A DNA stretch of 64,000 nucleotides from Diplolepis rosae (lineage: Eukaryota; Arthropoda; Insecta; Hymenoptera; Diplolepididae), in NCBI GenBank assembly GCA_030998225.1, contig JAPYXD010000715.1, positions 3,224,001 through 3,288,000 of the forward strand, read 5' to 3'. The notes under the pieces were generated by a model, which saw only the letters and a program-made list of their open reading frames with translations, ran no database searches and was not told the DNA's origin. A program made the translations under genes and the position numbers. This document shows, piece after piece, positions 23,528 to 33,677 of the stretch; position 1 is the stretch's first letter, and each line of letters starts with the position of its first letter.

Positions 23528-23756
23528 GGTACGAGAGCCGTTCAATAAGTCCTTAGAAAATCCAAGAATGGCGCTCGTAGTATCGAATATGGTTAGGATT
23601 AGTAAGCATCATTACTCACTAGACAGCTGTCAAAGTCTCCGTTATATCCATCACATGGTTTCATGTTGATTGTAGATTGAAGCAAAAAAATTTCGTGTAT
23701 TTAGAAAAATGAAAAAAAGTTATTTTCGAGCGGTGACTGAACACTTATATTTGAAA
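23528..23756 (+). mobile_element. 5' fragment of a mariner (DD34D) element
   Basis: The start acgagagccgttcaataagt resembles the terminal repeat of cecropia-type mariners. The ATG at 23709 gives MKKSYFRAVTEHLYLKG, the typical mariner N-terminus, and is cut off after 17-18 codons where R1-clade copy B begins. The junction occurs within a shared 'aaaggagcaaaa', consistent with microhomology joining or target-primed insertion. Confidence 0.65.
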
Positions 23757-24624
23757 GGAGCAAAATGGAAAAATGGAAAGGCTAGCCAGGGCCCTCAGCG
23801 TTATCCAACAGGGTATGCTGAGGAATAACCCTGGCTTTGTAAAAGATTCGGAGAATGAGGCAACTGAGGTGTTGAGCGGTATGCTCAACACCCATAAATG
23901 CCTCCTAGAAAGCGGGGTGGAAATCCAGAAGAAGCTGGAATCCCATCCTGCCTCAAAAAAGATGGGTATCTTCCGGAGACTATGTTCTGCGTCTCTCGGA
24001 GATACCCCAAAAAGCTGAAAAAGGGGGAGAAAAGGGCCCCCCGAGGATCGGCTCCCTAAGAAAGCGAAGGGCGGCTTATCGCCATCCTACGCCGCGGTCA
24101 CCAGAGGCCAGACCCCACAAAAGGATGGGGAATGGCAGCTGGTGCAAAAGAAAAAAAAGAGAAAAAGAAGAAAGAGGTTCCTGTGCCTTCTGCGCAGGAA
24201 CCTAAAGCAAAGGGAAAGTTGCCGAGGCGCTCTCCAACTGCCAGGTCGGGTGATGCTATCAGGGTGTCGGCGAAGGACTGCAGACTGCCTTGGTCCGTTT
24301 AAACGAGGCGGAAGTTCGGAGCTTGCTCGGGCTCGGTAGGCTAAGGGTAGTGTGGGTGAACTGCCGCATCCGAGAGCATCTCGAGGTTGCCGGTGCTTCA
24401 GGTGCCAGGGATATGGCCATGTTTCGCGTGGCTGCACGCTTCCAGGCAGGAAGGACGCCTGCTGGAGGTGTGGGGGCGCGTCGCACGTGGCCAAGGAGTG
24501 TAAGGCTCAGCCTAAGTGCCTGACATGTGCCGTTAGGGCTGAAAAAGATGTCGCCCATGCTTCGGGGAGCGGTTCTTGCCCAATATTTAGGGCGGAGCTC
24601 CAGAGGTTGAGGGGTGGAAAGTGA
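23757..24624 (+). pseudogene. R1-clade copy B: gag-like ORF1 remnant
   Basis: The frame encodes MERLARALSVIQQGMLRNNP, then LNTHKCLLESGVEIQKKLES and a stop at 24016. Relative to copy A, sequence from SAKD at about 24275 to the VRLNEAEVRSLLGLGR region is deleted. The distal part has CFRCQGYGHVSRGC, CWRCGGASHVAKEC and CKAQPKCLTC (zinc knuckles), ending at TGA 24622-24624. ORF2 probably begins at or near the overlapping gtgaag at 24621; in an ancestor this would be an ATGA-type coupled stop/start. Confidence 0.65.
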
Positions 24625-26411
24625 AGTTTCTACAGCTCAACCTCGGGAGAGGGAAGAAAGCCCAGAACCTTCAGATGCAGACTGCCAAGGAGAGGGGGGG
24701 GCCGATGTGTTGCTCATTAGTGAGCAACACAAATGGTCTGAAAACTCTGCTCGGTACCAGGATGCATCACGGTGGGCTGGAATCCATGTTTGTAGCCCTG
24801 ATTTGAACATCGGGGATTTCCTGGAGTTCGACGCGGGGTTCGTTTGGGTGGAGGTGGCGGGGGTGCGTGTGTACAGCTGCTACTTCTCTCCCAACGATCC
24901 TTTCGAGATCTTCGAGACCCAGATCCTCCTCCTTGAGGAAAGCCTCAGAGAGGCTAGTGGGCGGTCCCTTATCGCGGGCAACTTTAATAGTAAGTCGACC
25001 GAGTGGGGAGAAGTCCACCTGGACAGGAGGGGAATCTTGGTCGGAGAGATGGTCGCCAGGAATGACCTGATTGTATTGACTCGGGGCAGGGATTTCACGT
25101 TCAGACGAGGAGCGGGTGGGTCGATTATCGACCTTACGAATGCCGCTCCCCGTCTTGCATCCAGGATTAGCGACTGGTGCGTGCTCGATGTAATAACATT
25201 GAGTGATCATCAGTGTATTTAGTTTAGCATCCAGGAACGGAGTCACCCAGTGAATACGGGAAGGGGCGGCAAGGTAAGGAGCCCCTCCTGGAACACAAAC
25301 AGACTCAGCAAAGACAAGCTTCACGAACATCTCGAAGAAACCAGGCTCATAGATGAGCTTGGTTGGGCAAGGTCTGCTGGGTCGTTGGAGGACACTGTGC
25401 GGGCGGCGAGGCGGGAAGTGGTCGCAGCATGTGACCACTCCATGCCTCGCCGCGGACACAGACGTACCGGGGACTCGATGTACTGGTGGAACGACCAGTT
25501 GTCCGTCCTGCGTCGAAAGTGCCTTACAGCGCGGCAGAGTATTACCCGCTCAAAGGGTGATCCTCTGCTGCGCGAGGCATGGAAAAAAGCAAAACCAGCT
25601 CTGAGGCAAGGCATAAAGAAAAGCCGACTTCAGTGCTGGAAAGACTTGATCGGAGAAGTCGAGAAGGATCCATGGGGTCTCGCCTTCAAAATAGTCACTA
25701 AGAGATTGGTGACTAGATGAAAGACCCCGGGCCTGGATAATGCCGATCGAGCAAGTACATCGTGCGAAGCTTGTTCCCGCATGTAGAGCAGTTCCAAAGA
25801 CAGGACCGAAGTTCCTGCGTGGTCCGGAGCGAAGAACTCTTCACTCTCGAAGAACTAAAGAGAGTGGGTGGAAGGCTCAAGGCAAACATAGCGCCGGGGA
25901 TCGACGGGTTGCCGAACAAGATCCTCAAAGAGGTGTTCGAGGTATACCCGGAAATCCTCCTAGAAGTCTTTAACTCCTGTCTTCGAGAGGGGAGGTTCTT
26001 CGCAGACTGGAAGAAGCAGAGGTTGGTCCTGCTGAGGAAGGTCAACAAACCTCTAGGGGATGCCTCATCGTATAGACCAATATGTTTATTGAATACGATG
26101 GGGAAACTCCTGGAGGAAATGATCCTACAAAGACTACAGGATCACATGGTCCGCGAGAATGGTCTCTCGGAAAACCAGTTCATCTTTCGGAAAGGCGGGT
26201 CCACAGTTGACGCCATCCAGGCAGTGGTGGACATCGCCACTAAAGCAAGAAGAGGAACTGGTAAGCGTAAGGGATTCTGTGCGTTGATTAGCATTGACAT
26301 ACGCAATGCGTTCAATACCGCGAGATGGAACATCTGCATCGAGGCGATGGTGCGGAAAAAGGTTCCAGACTACCTGTTACGAATGATAGATTACTATCTG
26401 AGCGACAGGTG
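24621..26411 (+). pseudogene. R1-clade copy B: ORF2 remnant (endonuclease + 5' part of RT)
   Basis: It begins KFLQLNLGRGKKAQNLQ, the expected first strand of an EEP endonuclease, continues in a second frame with VYSCYFSPNDPFEIFETQI, AGNFNSKSTEWGE and GGSIIDLTNA…TLSDHQCI, and stops at 25222. The linker follows at 25250-25718. RT motifs are at 25762-26411, including NIAPGIDGLPNKIL, SYRPICLLNTMGKLLEEMIL and GFCALISIDIRNAFNTARWN (the first catalytic Asp in SIDIRNAF). The YxDD block is absent because the copy ends at 26411. Confidence 0.75.
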
Positions 26412-26711
26412 AAGACGAGGGAGATCGATGGGCGTGCGAGCGCGGCAACAATGGGGGCCAGTAGAAATCGCATCGGGGCCTACACCCGTGGTCCTGCGTC
26501 TTGGGCGGACTTGGCTGTTCGCGTCGACCGGGGAGGAATCTTCTTATTCCTTTCCTGGTTGGTGCAGCTAGCCGGCCTGCCTAACGGACGCGTTTCCGCG
26601 GATGGGAGTCCCGGGCGAACGGACGACGGAAGAGTCGTACGCGACTTTAAGCTGGAACCAACTGCCCGCGAAGTTTAAAGCCGAAAGGCGGTTCCGCGGG
26701 CGGTGTATTGG
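26412..26711 (+). other. GC-rich junction segment between R1-clade copy B and a gypsy relic
   Basis: About 300 bp of GC-rich sequence that is not homologous to copy A beyond DYYLSDR. One frame reads SYATLSWNQLPAKFKAERRF, reminiscent of the C-terminal W-LP motif found near the end of many non-LTR ORFs. It could be a fragment of a different non-LTR element. Unidentified. Confidence 0.3.
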
Positions 26712-29335
26712 TTCCCAGTTAAAAATCCCGATTTCCAACGAAACTAACGTAACTCTGAAACTTTCTAGCACCGAAATTCAAGCCAGTGTTATAGGTATTC
26801 AACCAGAACCTGATGAGAAAATACAGTACGTAACAACTAAAGAATTGGGCAAAAGATTGAGACTTCTAAAAGAAATCACGAAGCTTTTGCAAATTTCAGC
26901 AAATGATAGAGAGGCAAGAAGTAAACTTGTCCAAAGCTATCATGATATTTTCACTTTAGAAGGAGACCCTATCCCTTGTATGCATTTAGAAAAACATCAA
27001 ATTATAGTCGAAGACGAGAGACCCATTAACAATGCCTTCTATTGCCACCCAGAATGCCATAAAATCGAGATTCATCAACAAGTAACAGACATGCTAAACA
27101 AACGAGTGATGTCCATCTCGAAGTTACCGTTCAGTTCACCATAGCGAGTAGTCCCAAAAAAGCTAACGCTTTGCGAAACCAAAAATGGCGCGTTTTCATC
27201 AATTTTAGGAAGCTCAATGTAAGAACTGATTAAAATGCATACCCTCTACCCAGAATTGACGACATACTGGATCATTCAGATCAAGCAAAGTTTTTCTCAG
27301 GATTTGACTTGAGGTCTGGATTTCATCAAATACTCATGAATCCTGAATCTAGAAAATATTATGCTTTCTGTACACAAGATGGCCATTTTGAATTCGAATG
27401 CATGCCATTTGGTTTAAAGAATTCTCTTGCAGCTTTCCAAAGGATGATGGATACGGCTCTTAGGGGAGTGATCGGAAAAATTTGTCATGTTTATCTTGAT
27501 GACATTGTTGTTTTCGGCTGAAGTCTTCAGGAGCACAATGGAAATCTCGTTATTCTCTTTATAAGGTTGCGAAAAAAAGTATTAAATCTACAGCCGTATA
27601 AATGTGAATACCTCCGAACTAGAATTAAAATATCTAGGTCTTGTGATCACAGAAGATGGAGTGAAACCAAATCCAAATAAAATCCAAGTAGTTAGGGATT
27701 TTAAAAGACCCTCAACCGATGTAAATCTTTCCTCGGACTTGCGGGATACTATCGGAAGTTTGTTAAAAACTTCTCCATCAGAGCAAAACCAATCATAGAA
27801 CTTACAAAGAAAACTCACCCCTTCCATTGAACACATGAATGTGAGAAAGCTTTTTAGAATCTCAAAGACTACCTATGTTCATCATCTGTGTTAAGATACC
27901 CAGACTATACAGGAGAGTTTGCTTAACAATGGATGCCTCCAATATGGGTTTGGGAGCTATCTTGTCTCAAGATGGCCATCTATGTTGTTACATTTATAGG
28001 ACAATTAACAAACCGGAATCAAATTACAGCACAACAGAAAAAGAACTGCTAGCCATAGTGTGAGCAGTCAAAAAATTAACACAATACCTGTTGGATAAAA
28101 AATTTAGAATCTAGACAGGTCATTAGACTCTAAAATGGCTATTTAACGTAAAAGATCTATCTTCAAGACTATTCAGATGGATACTTCGACTTGAGGTGTA
28201 CGACTACGAAATAGAGTACAAAAAAGGGAGAGAAAATACAGCAGCTGATGCATTATCGCGTATGCGTCCTACCCGCTAAGAAAACATTCCTTATGAAACT
28301 CATTTAACACATGATCCAACGATGAAATAGAAATATTAACAAAATGTCAAAAGTGGAAAAGAAATAGACTTCCAAACAAAGTTAGGGTAAAGCCTGTCAC
28401 TGCTGGAAAAAATTGGATTCAAATGAGCAAACAGAATATATTTTCACTTTTACGAATTCAACTTCCCGACTACAAGGAAGCAGACTAGATTAAAGTGTTT
28501 TTTAAAAAGATAAAAGACTTCACTAACCGCAAAAACTGGAAGATTTTCAAGTTCCACATAGAAAACCCTTTAATAGTAAACACTGAAAAAATTCGATTTA
28601 TAATATGCTCAACATTGTACTCCAAACAAATTTCCTGGACATACATTTTTCGTATGTAATAGGCTTGAAAAGGAATGAACAAATTCAGAAAAACGAAATC
28701 TTGTAGCTGAAGTACACGGAAACATTAGTTCAGAACACTCCGGGTAGAATACAAACCATTAAGCACTTGAGAGAAAACATCTCTTGGAATAAGTCATTGA
28801 CTTGATAAAAAAATGCGATGTTTGTCAGAGAGAGAAACTAAGGTGTCTAAGATCGAAGATTGAAGCAGCAAATGGAGCTTTAGAAAGGACACATTCGACA
28901 ATTAAAGATTTATTGAAGACATTCATTGCCGATAATGGCACTGAATAGAACTTAAATTTCAACCTTCCATGCTTGGCCTATATCGTAGCAGTTCATGAAA
29001 GTACCGAGCTAACGCCTTTTGAAATGACTTTAAGAAACAAAGAAGATTTTTCCTTCGATTTTGGCCACCACCACATCAATTAATCATCAAAAGCTGTTAG
29101 ATATGTGGAAAAAACGACACGAATCTTATCAAGAAAAAGAAAAGGCATCCATAAGAAAAACACAAGAGCGATTGAAAATTTAGCAGGATTCTTGCATTGT
29201 TATCTCAAACCCTATCTCCGAAGTCGGAGACCTTGTATTAATCCATAATGAAAAAAAAGCAAAACAGATTTTGAGATCCTTTTTGAAAATAAGTATTCTA
29301 TAATTCACGCGAATCGATTACAGCCCTACTATCAA
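26712..29335 (+). mobile_element. Ty3/gypsy (errantivirus-like) pol relic
   Basis: A decayed pol polyprotein in order. Spacer upstream of RT at 26712-27144 (ends VTDMLNKRVMSISKLPFSSP). RT fingers and palm at 27175-27520 with FHQILMNPESRKYYAF and the catalytic CHVYLDDIVVFG. Connection domain at 27604-27780. RNase H at 27895-28270 with [15 protein letters not shown] and the ADALSR motif. Integrase zinc region near 28800 (KKCDVCQREKL). C-terminal integrase piece near 28865-29150 with GALERTHSTIKDL (catalytic Glu) and ELTPFEMTLRNKE. The catalytic core between the last two pieces is deleted and many stops occur. No LTRs were identified. Confidence 0.72.
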
Positions 29336-29735
29336 TAATAATATGCTTTCAGAATGCGAATTATCTGGGTCATCCTTTCACTCATCTCCTTCATTTTCTG
29401 CCTCAAAGTGATCACTTTAATAACATTATGGAACATTATGAAGTAACGTCTGAGATGTGTGAAAATTGTACCGAGCAACTGGAGGCAACACTTGTCAGTA
29501 ACAGAATGCAACGTATAAACTCGCAACGTAAGCTTCTGTATAAATTGTTGAGAAAAACAAATACGAATAAATAATTCAAATATTTCAGGTATGGGGATTT
29601 TTATTGTCTACTGTGACACGCATAACGAAAATTCTTACAGAGATTGGTGTGATGACAAGGAAACTTTGAGTGCTAGTTTACATGCGTTCACGACGCACAC
29701 GAACAAAATGTAACCAAAGATTACTATGTAAAGGG
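29336..29735. other. Spacer between gypsy relic and DD41D element
   Basis: AT-rich. It contains a 38-codon frame at about 29592 (MGIFIVYCDTHNENSYRDW) directly after a tttcag, which I do not recognise. It may be a remnant of the gypsy 3' end. No support as a gene. Confidence 0.25.
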
Positions 29736-30432
29736 TTTTCCAATAAGGACATAACGATTTCGTATCTTTATATGAACGCACCCTTAAACTTTTTTAATGA
29801 ACTGTCAATGTCAAAACGTTAGTAGAAGTCAACATTTTCATCATGGTAAAGTTCACGAACTAGCAACGTTTGGAAATTATTAAAAATTACTACCGAAATT
29901 CTGAGTGGGTGGTCGCAACTTTAAGAGCGCTTACTCCAATTTTCGGCCGTAATAATCGGCCAACCCGACAGGCTGTGCGTGCTATAGTGGATAAATTCGA
30001 GACCAAATTTACACTATTGGACGTTCCGGTGCCAAAAAGACGTCGTATTTTCTCCAATTGGGCTCTGGCAAAGCTAGAAGAAAATGAAGAATTTCATCTA
30101 AAAATCATCTTCAGCGATGAAGCTCATTTCTGGCTCAATGGCTTTGTTAATAAGGAAAATATGCGTTATTGGTCAGCAAAAAACCCAAATGTGCTTCTTG
30201 AGACACCATTGCATCCGCAAAAAGTGACTGTTTGGTGCGGTTTTCATGCCAGAGGTGTGATTAGGCCGTATTTTTTCGTGGAGGAAAACGACCGTCATGT
30301 TACCGTCAATGGAGAGCGCTATCGTGCTATGTTGGAAGATTATTTGTGGCCAGAATCGGATGAAATTGAAATCAACGATATGTGGTTTCAACAAGACGGT
30401 GCCACTAGCCACACAGCACCAAAAAGTACAAT
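29736..30432 (+). mobile_element. Truncated DD41D-type mariner-like element, copy 2
   Basis: The left end resembles a terminal repeat (agggttttccaataaggaca). A transposase start at ATG 29843 (MVKFTN, then a stop) is followed by an open frame 29870-30432. It holds LKIIFSDEAHFWLNGFVNKE (first catalytic Asp), VTVWCGFHARGVIRPYFF and MWFQQDGATSHTA (second Asp), then loses homology before the third Asp. About 60-100 residues are deleted between the DNA-binding helices and the catalytic core. It is a different subfamily from the copy at 10356, since the terminal repeats differ. Confidence 0.7.
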
Positions 30433-31042
30433 GAAAATACAAGTCATTTATTTAGCAAAAAATTTATATTTAAAATTTGTTTTCTAACATTATCCTTAAA
30501 AAAAGGCAAATTTAAATACAACTAATTCATAGCAAGTGCTGTAAACTTTGTAAAAATTAATTCTCAGTTTCAATGCAAATACTTTTTTTCATGCATTACG
30601 AAAATGATGTATATCATCAACTAAGAAGCTTCCACTTTATTAACGTTCTTAATGCACTTTCTTTTTTTCATATCAACCACTTTGCTTATATATTTTCGAT
30701 TTTTGATCATGTTTTATAACATTGGTTTTCGCAACTGCCGCCAAACGTCAAACGACATTTGGGAGTTTGGTTGCATATCCAACTAAATAAACGTCTTGTT
30801 ATGTTCTAAAAGCCTTCCAAGCTTAAACCTAAATTTTTATTATGCTCGTTGAGTCCTACAAAACAATAAAAAATATTGTTCTAACATATGAATTCAAAAT
30901 TCATTTTTGAAATACTTCAGCTTGGTATTCGTAAAATACTTTTTGACACAGTGTGCGTAAAATGCGTTTTTACACACCCATATGAGTGCGTAAAACGGCT
31001 TTGTACGATACAGTGTGCGTAAAATAAAATCGTAAATCATCC
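30433..31042. other. AT-rich sequence with short repeated 'cagtgtgcgtaaaa' motif
   Basis: No gene. At 30950-31030 the motif gtgcgtaaaa occurs three times. Probably the 5' non-coding part of the piggyBac relic or older repeat. Confidence 0.4.
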
Positions 31043-31834
31043 TTTAGTGAAAATAAAGTCAGTAATAAGACACGTACAAAGTAAATTTTCGGCAGTTCTT
31101 ACTCCAGGGCAAAATCTGTGCATAGATGAAAGTCTATTATTATAAAAAGGTAGGCTTCGATTCAAGCAATATATTCCTTTGAAGAGAGATCGCCTTGGCA
31201 TCGAGCTCTACATGATTGTAGACTGCGAGACGGGATTCGTATTAGGTTTTGTTGTTTACACTGGTGCAGACACTGATTATCAGAAGTTTGTTTTGGGTGT
31301 CACTGGCGATATTGTAGCTCACTTTTTAGAACCTTTTTTATAAGGTTCATGTTATATATACAAGTATAGACAATTAGTATACATCTCCCAGTTTGGCAGA
31401 ATTTTTACATGATCGTGATACAGGTATGTGTGGCACGGTGAAAGCAAATAGAAAGGGAATGCCAAAGATTGAAAACAAGTTAGTCCGAGGTGAAGTAAAA
31501 GTCTCTCACAGTGATGTGTGGATGGCAGTGAGGCGGGAAGATAAACGTAGCGTTCGCATAATTACAAGTGAGCACGAACTTGAATTCTGTGCAACTGGAA
31601 AAAGAAGTTATCTAACAAATGAAGATATTATAAAGCCAAGGTGTGTTCACGAGTATAATCAAAATATGGGTGGTGTCGATAATGTTGATAGACAATTATC
31701 TATTACAGAAACAGTGCGAAAAACAATGAAATGGTATCGAAAGTTTTTTTTACATCTTATTGGTCTTTCTCTATCTAATGTCCATGCATTATATAAAATT
31801 AGAAACGAAGGAACTTCGATTACAGGTTATTATA

Positions 31835-33069
31835 TTGGATCTATAAATTAATTCGTGCCAATATTCCGAACATGCGTTGGAAAGCTACTGTCATTGTTCG
31901 TCTTTTTCAGTATGTGTCATTCATTTGAAGCGCAAACAACAATAATTTTTTTTTACTCAAATATGTCGAGCTTTGTGCCTGAAAAAGTGTTTTTGCAGAG
32001 AGGTCTTCTTCATAACTTTAATATGAAGAAAACTGCTGCCAAAAGTGATCGTATTTTGGTGGAAGTTTATGGTGAACATGCTCTAGCTGAGCGAACGTGC
32101 CAAAAGTGGTTTGCACGATTTAAAAGTGGTGATTTTGGCTTGTAAGACGAAGAACGTCCTGGGCAGCCAAAAAAGTTTGAAAATGAAGAACCGGAAGCAT
32201 TGCTCGATGAAGATTGTTGCCAAATACAAGAAGAGCTCGCAGAATCTTTGGGAGTCACTCAAGCAGCCATTTCAAAACGTTTAAAAGCAGCCAGATACAA
32301 TCAAAAGCAAGGAAATTGGGTTCCACATGAACTCAAGCCGAGAGACGTTGAAAGGCGGTTTTACATGTCCGAAATGCTGCTGGCACGCCACAAAAAGAAG
32401 TCATTTTTGCATCGGGTTGTTACTGGTGATGAAAAATGGATCCATTACGACAACCCCAAGCGCAAAAAATGATATGTGAAACCCGGCCAACGAGCCAAAT
32501 CAACGGCAAAGCCGAATATCCGTGGCGCGAAGGTAATGCTCTGTATTTGGTGGGATCAGAAGGGTGTGCTGTATTATGAGCTGCCAAAACCGGGTGAAAC
32601 TATCAATGGAGAACGCTACCGAACACAATTAATCCGTTTGAAGAGAGAAATAGCCGAAAAACGCCCGGAATATGCGACCAGGCACGAGGCAATAATTTTC
32701 CATCATGACAACGCTCGGCACCATATTGCTATTCTGGTTAAAAAATAATTTGAAAACAGTGGATGGGAAGTTTTACCCCACCCGCCTTATAGCCCAGACC
32801 TTGCTCCTTCTGACTACCATTTGTTCAGTCGATGCAGAACGCCCTCACATGTTCACATCAGAACAGGGTATCCAAAATTGGCTTGATTCATTCTTGGCCG
32901 CCAAGCCGGCGCAGTTCTTTTCTGATGGAATCCACAAATTTCCAGAAAGATGGGAAAAAGTCATAGCTTCAGATGGGCAATACCTGGAATAATAATATTG
33001 TACATGTTTTTCTTAAATAAACGTTCAAATTTTGAAAAAAAAACCGCAAGAATTAAGTTACAGATTCAA
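31835..33069 (+). mobile_element. mariner DD34D element, copy 1 (inserted in piggyBac)
   Basis: Terminal repeats start ttggatctataaattaattc at 31835 and end at 33069 with the matching reverse complement (cgcaagaattaagtt…), flanked by TA. Length 1,235 bp is normal for mariner. Relative to copy 2 at 49166 it lacks about 50 bp just inside the left end. Confidence 0.85.
31963..32992 (+). pseudogene. mariner transposase, copy 1
   Basis: The start ATG at 31963 gives MSSFVPEKVFLQRGLLHNFN. The N-terminal helix-turn-helix region runs through ERTCQKWFARFKSGDFGL, then a stop at 32142. Then [32 protein letters not shown] and [17 protein letters not shown] (first catalytic Asp), with a stop at 32470. Then [35 protein letters not shown] (second Asp), and after a frameshift at about 32746 PHPPYSPDLAPSDYHLF (third Asp, 34 residues after the second: DD34D). 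Two stops and frameshifts mean it is inactive, but it is otherwise full length. Confidence 0.85.
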
Positions 33070-33298
33070 TATAATTATTGAAACTTGATCCTTCTTCAAG
33101 CATTTCTCCTTACAATGATCCTCCCACTCGATTAATCGGCTGCCATTTTCCGAGGCAAGGTACAAGTCGAAGGTGCCACTTGTGCTCTTTGCGTAAGATT
33201 GTACGTCGAACGATATACATATGACCCAGTTGGTGTACAGCACCATGCTTTGAAGAGTATCACACAAAAGAGACATTACTATAAAGTCAATCATTCCG

Positions 33299-33402
33299 AC
33301 GTGAGAGGAAAGGGACTCACTAAAATAAAGCACCCTAACGTGAGAGGCAAGGGGACTCACAAAAATCAAACACCCCAATGGGATCGCCTTTTCGCCACGC
33401 CC
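33299..33402 (+). repeat. Minisatellite 'GTGAGAGGCAAGGGGACTCAC…', locus 3
   Basis: Two units of about 40 bp: gtgagaggaaagggactcac, a linker with caccctaac, then gtgagaggcaaggggactca and caccccaat. It is the same unit as at 16455 and 17411. Here it sits just downstream of the piggyBac C-terminal remnant. Confidence 0.75.
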
Positions 33403-33677
33403 ACGTCGTTGATCCTGGGTCATTCTGAGAGCGAATGTCAGAATATTTCATGACATCTCCGGAAAGGCGGCTGTAGCTTACTGTGTTTGTGGTAGAAATG
33501 AATGTTTTTATATATCGACCAGCAGTCAGGTCGGGGACTCTTCTTGAGATATCCAGTGATTTTATGTATAAATTTTGCATTTTATAATTGGTCGATTTGT
33601 ACTGACATTCCCCCGCAAATAAAACGTTAACACTACCGAATTTCAAAACGGTAGTGATGATTTCCCATCAAATATTT

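Larger units (their letters stand above)
23757..26411 (+). mobile_element. R1-clade non-LTR retrotransposon, copy B (both ends truncated)
   Basis: It is homologous to copy A from within ORF1 through the middle of the reverse transcriptase, where it stops abruptly after DYYLSDR at 26411. The missing 5' leader and missing RT palm and 3' end show truncation or recombination at both sides. It retains better zinc knuckles and endonuclease than copy A, and an internal deletion in ORF1. It inserted next to a mariner fragment. Confidence 0.78.
31043..33235 (+). pseudogene. piggyBac-type transposase, split by a mariner insertion
   Basis: The left part 31043-31834 encodes the DDE core. NLCIDESLLL holds the first Asp and is followed by a stop, then KGRLRFKQYIPLKRDRLGIE. 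IDN-stop-YTSPSLAEFLHDRD near 31370 holds the second Asp. NMGGVDNVDRQL near 31670 holds the third. A complete mariner then interrupts it (31835-33069). The cysteine-rich C-terminal domain resumes at about 33110: PPTRLIGCHFPRQGTSRRCH, CSLRK, then in another frame WCTAPCFEEYHTKE, the C…CF..YH signature. Stops, frameshifts and the insertion make it inactive. Confidence 0.75.

Noticed and set aside
24767..25459. 230-codon - strand frame opposite R1-clade copy B
   Set aside because: Antisense shadow of the endonuclease and linker of ORF2; its peptide has no domain character.
29592..29708. 38-codon ORF after a tttcag, possible small exon
   Set aside because: No upstream exon in phase, no recognised peptide, and it lies between two transposon relics.
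33299..33402. CRISPR-like short repeats
   Set aside because: Units are tandem without unique spacers and the genome is eukaryotic; it is a minisatellite.
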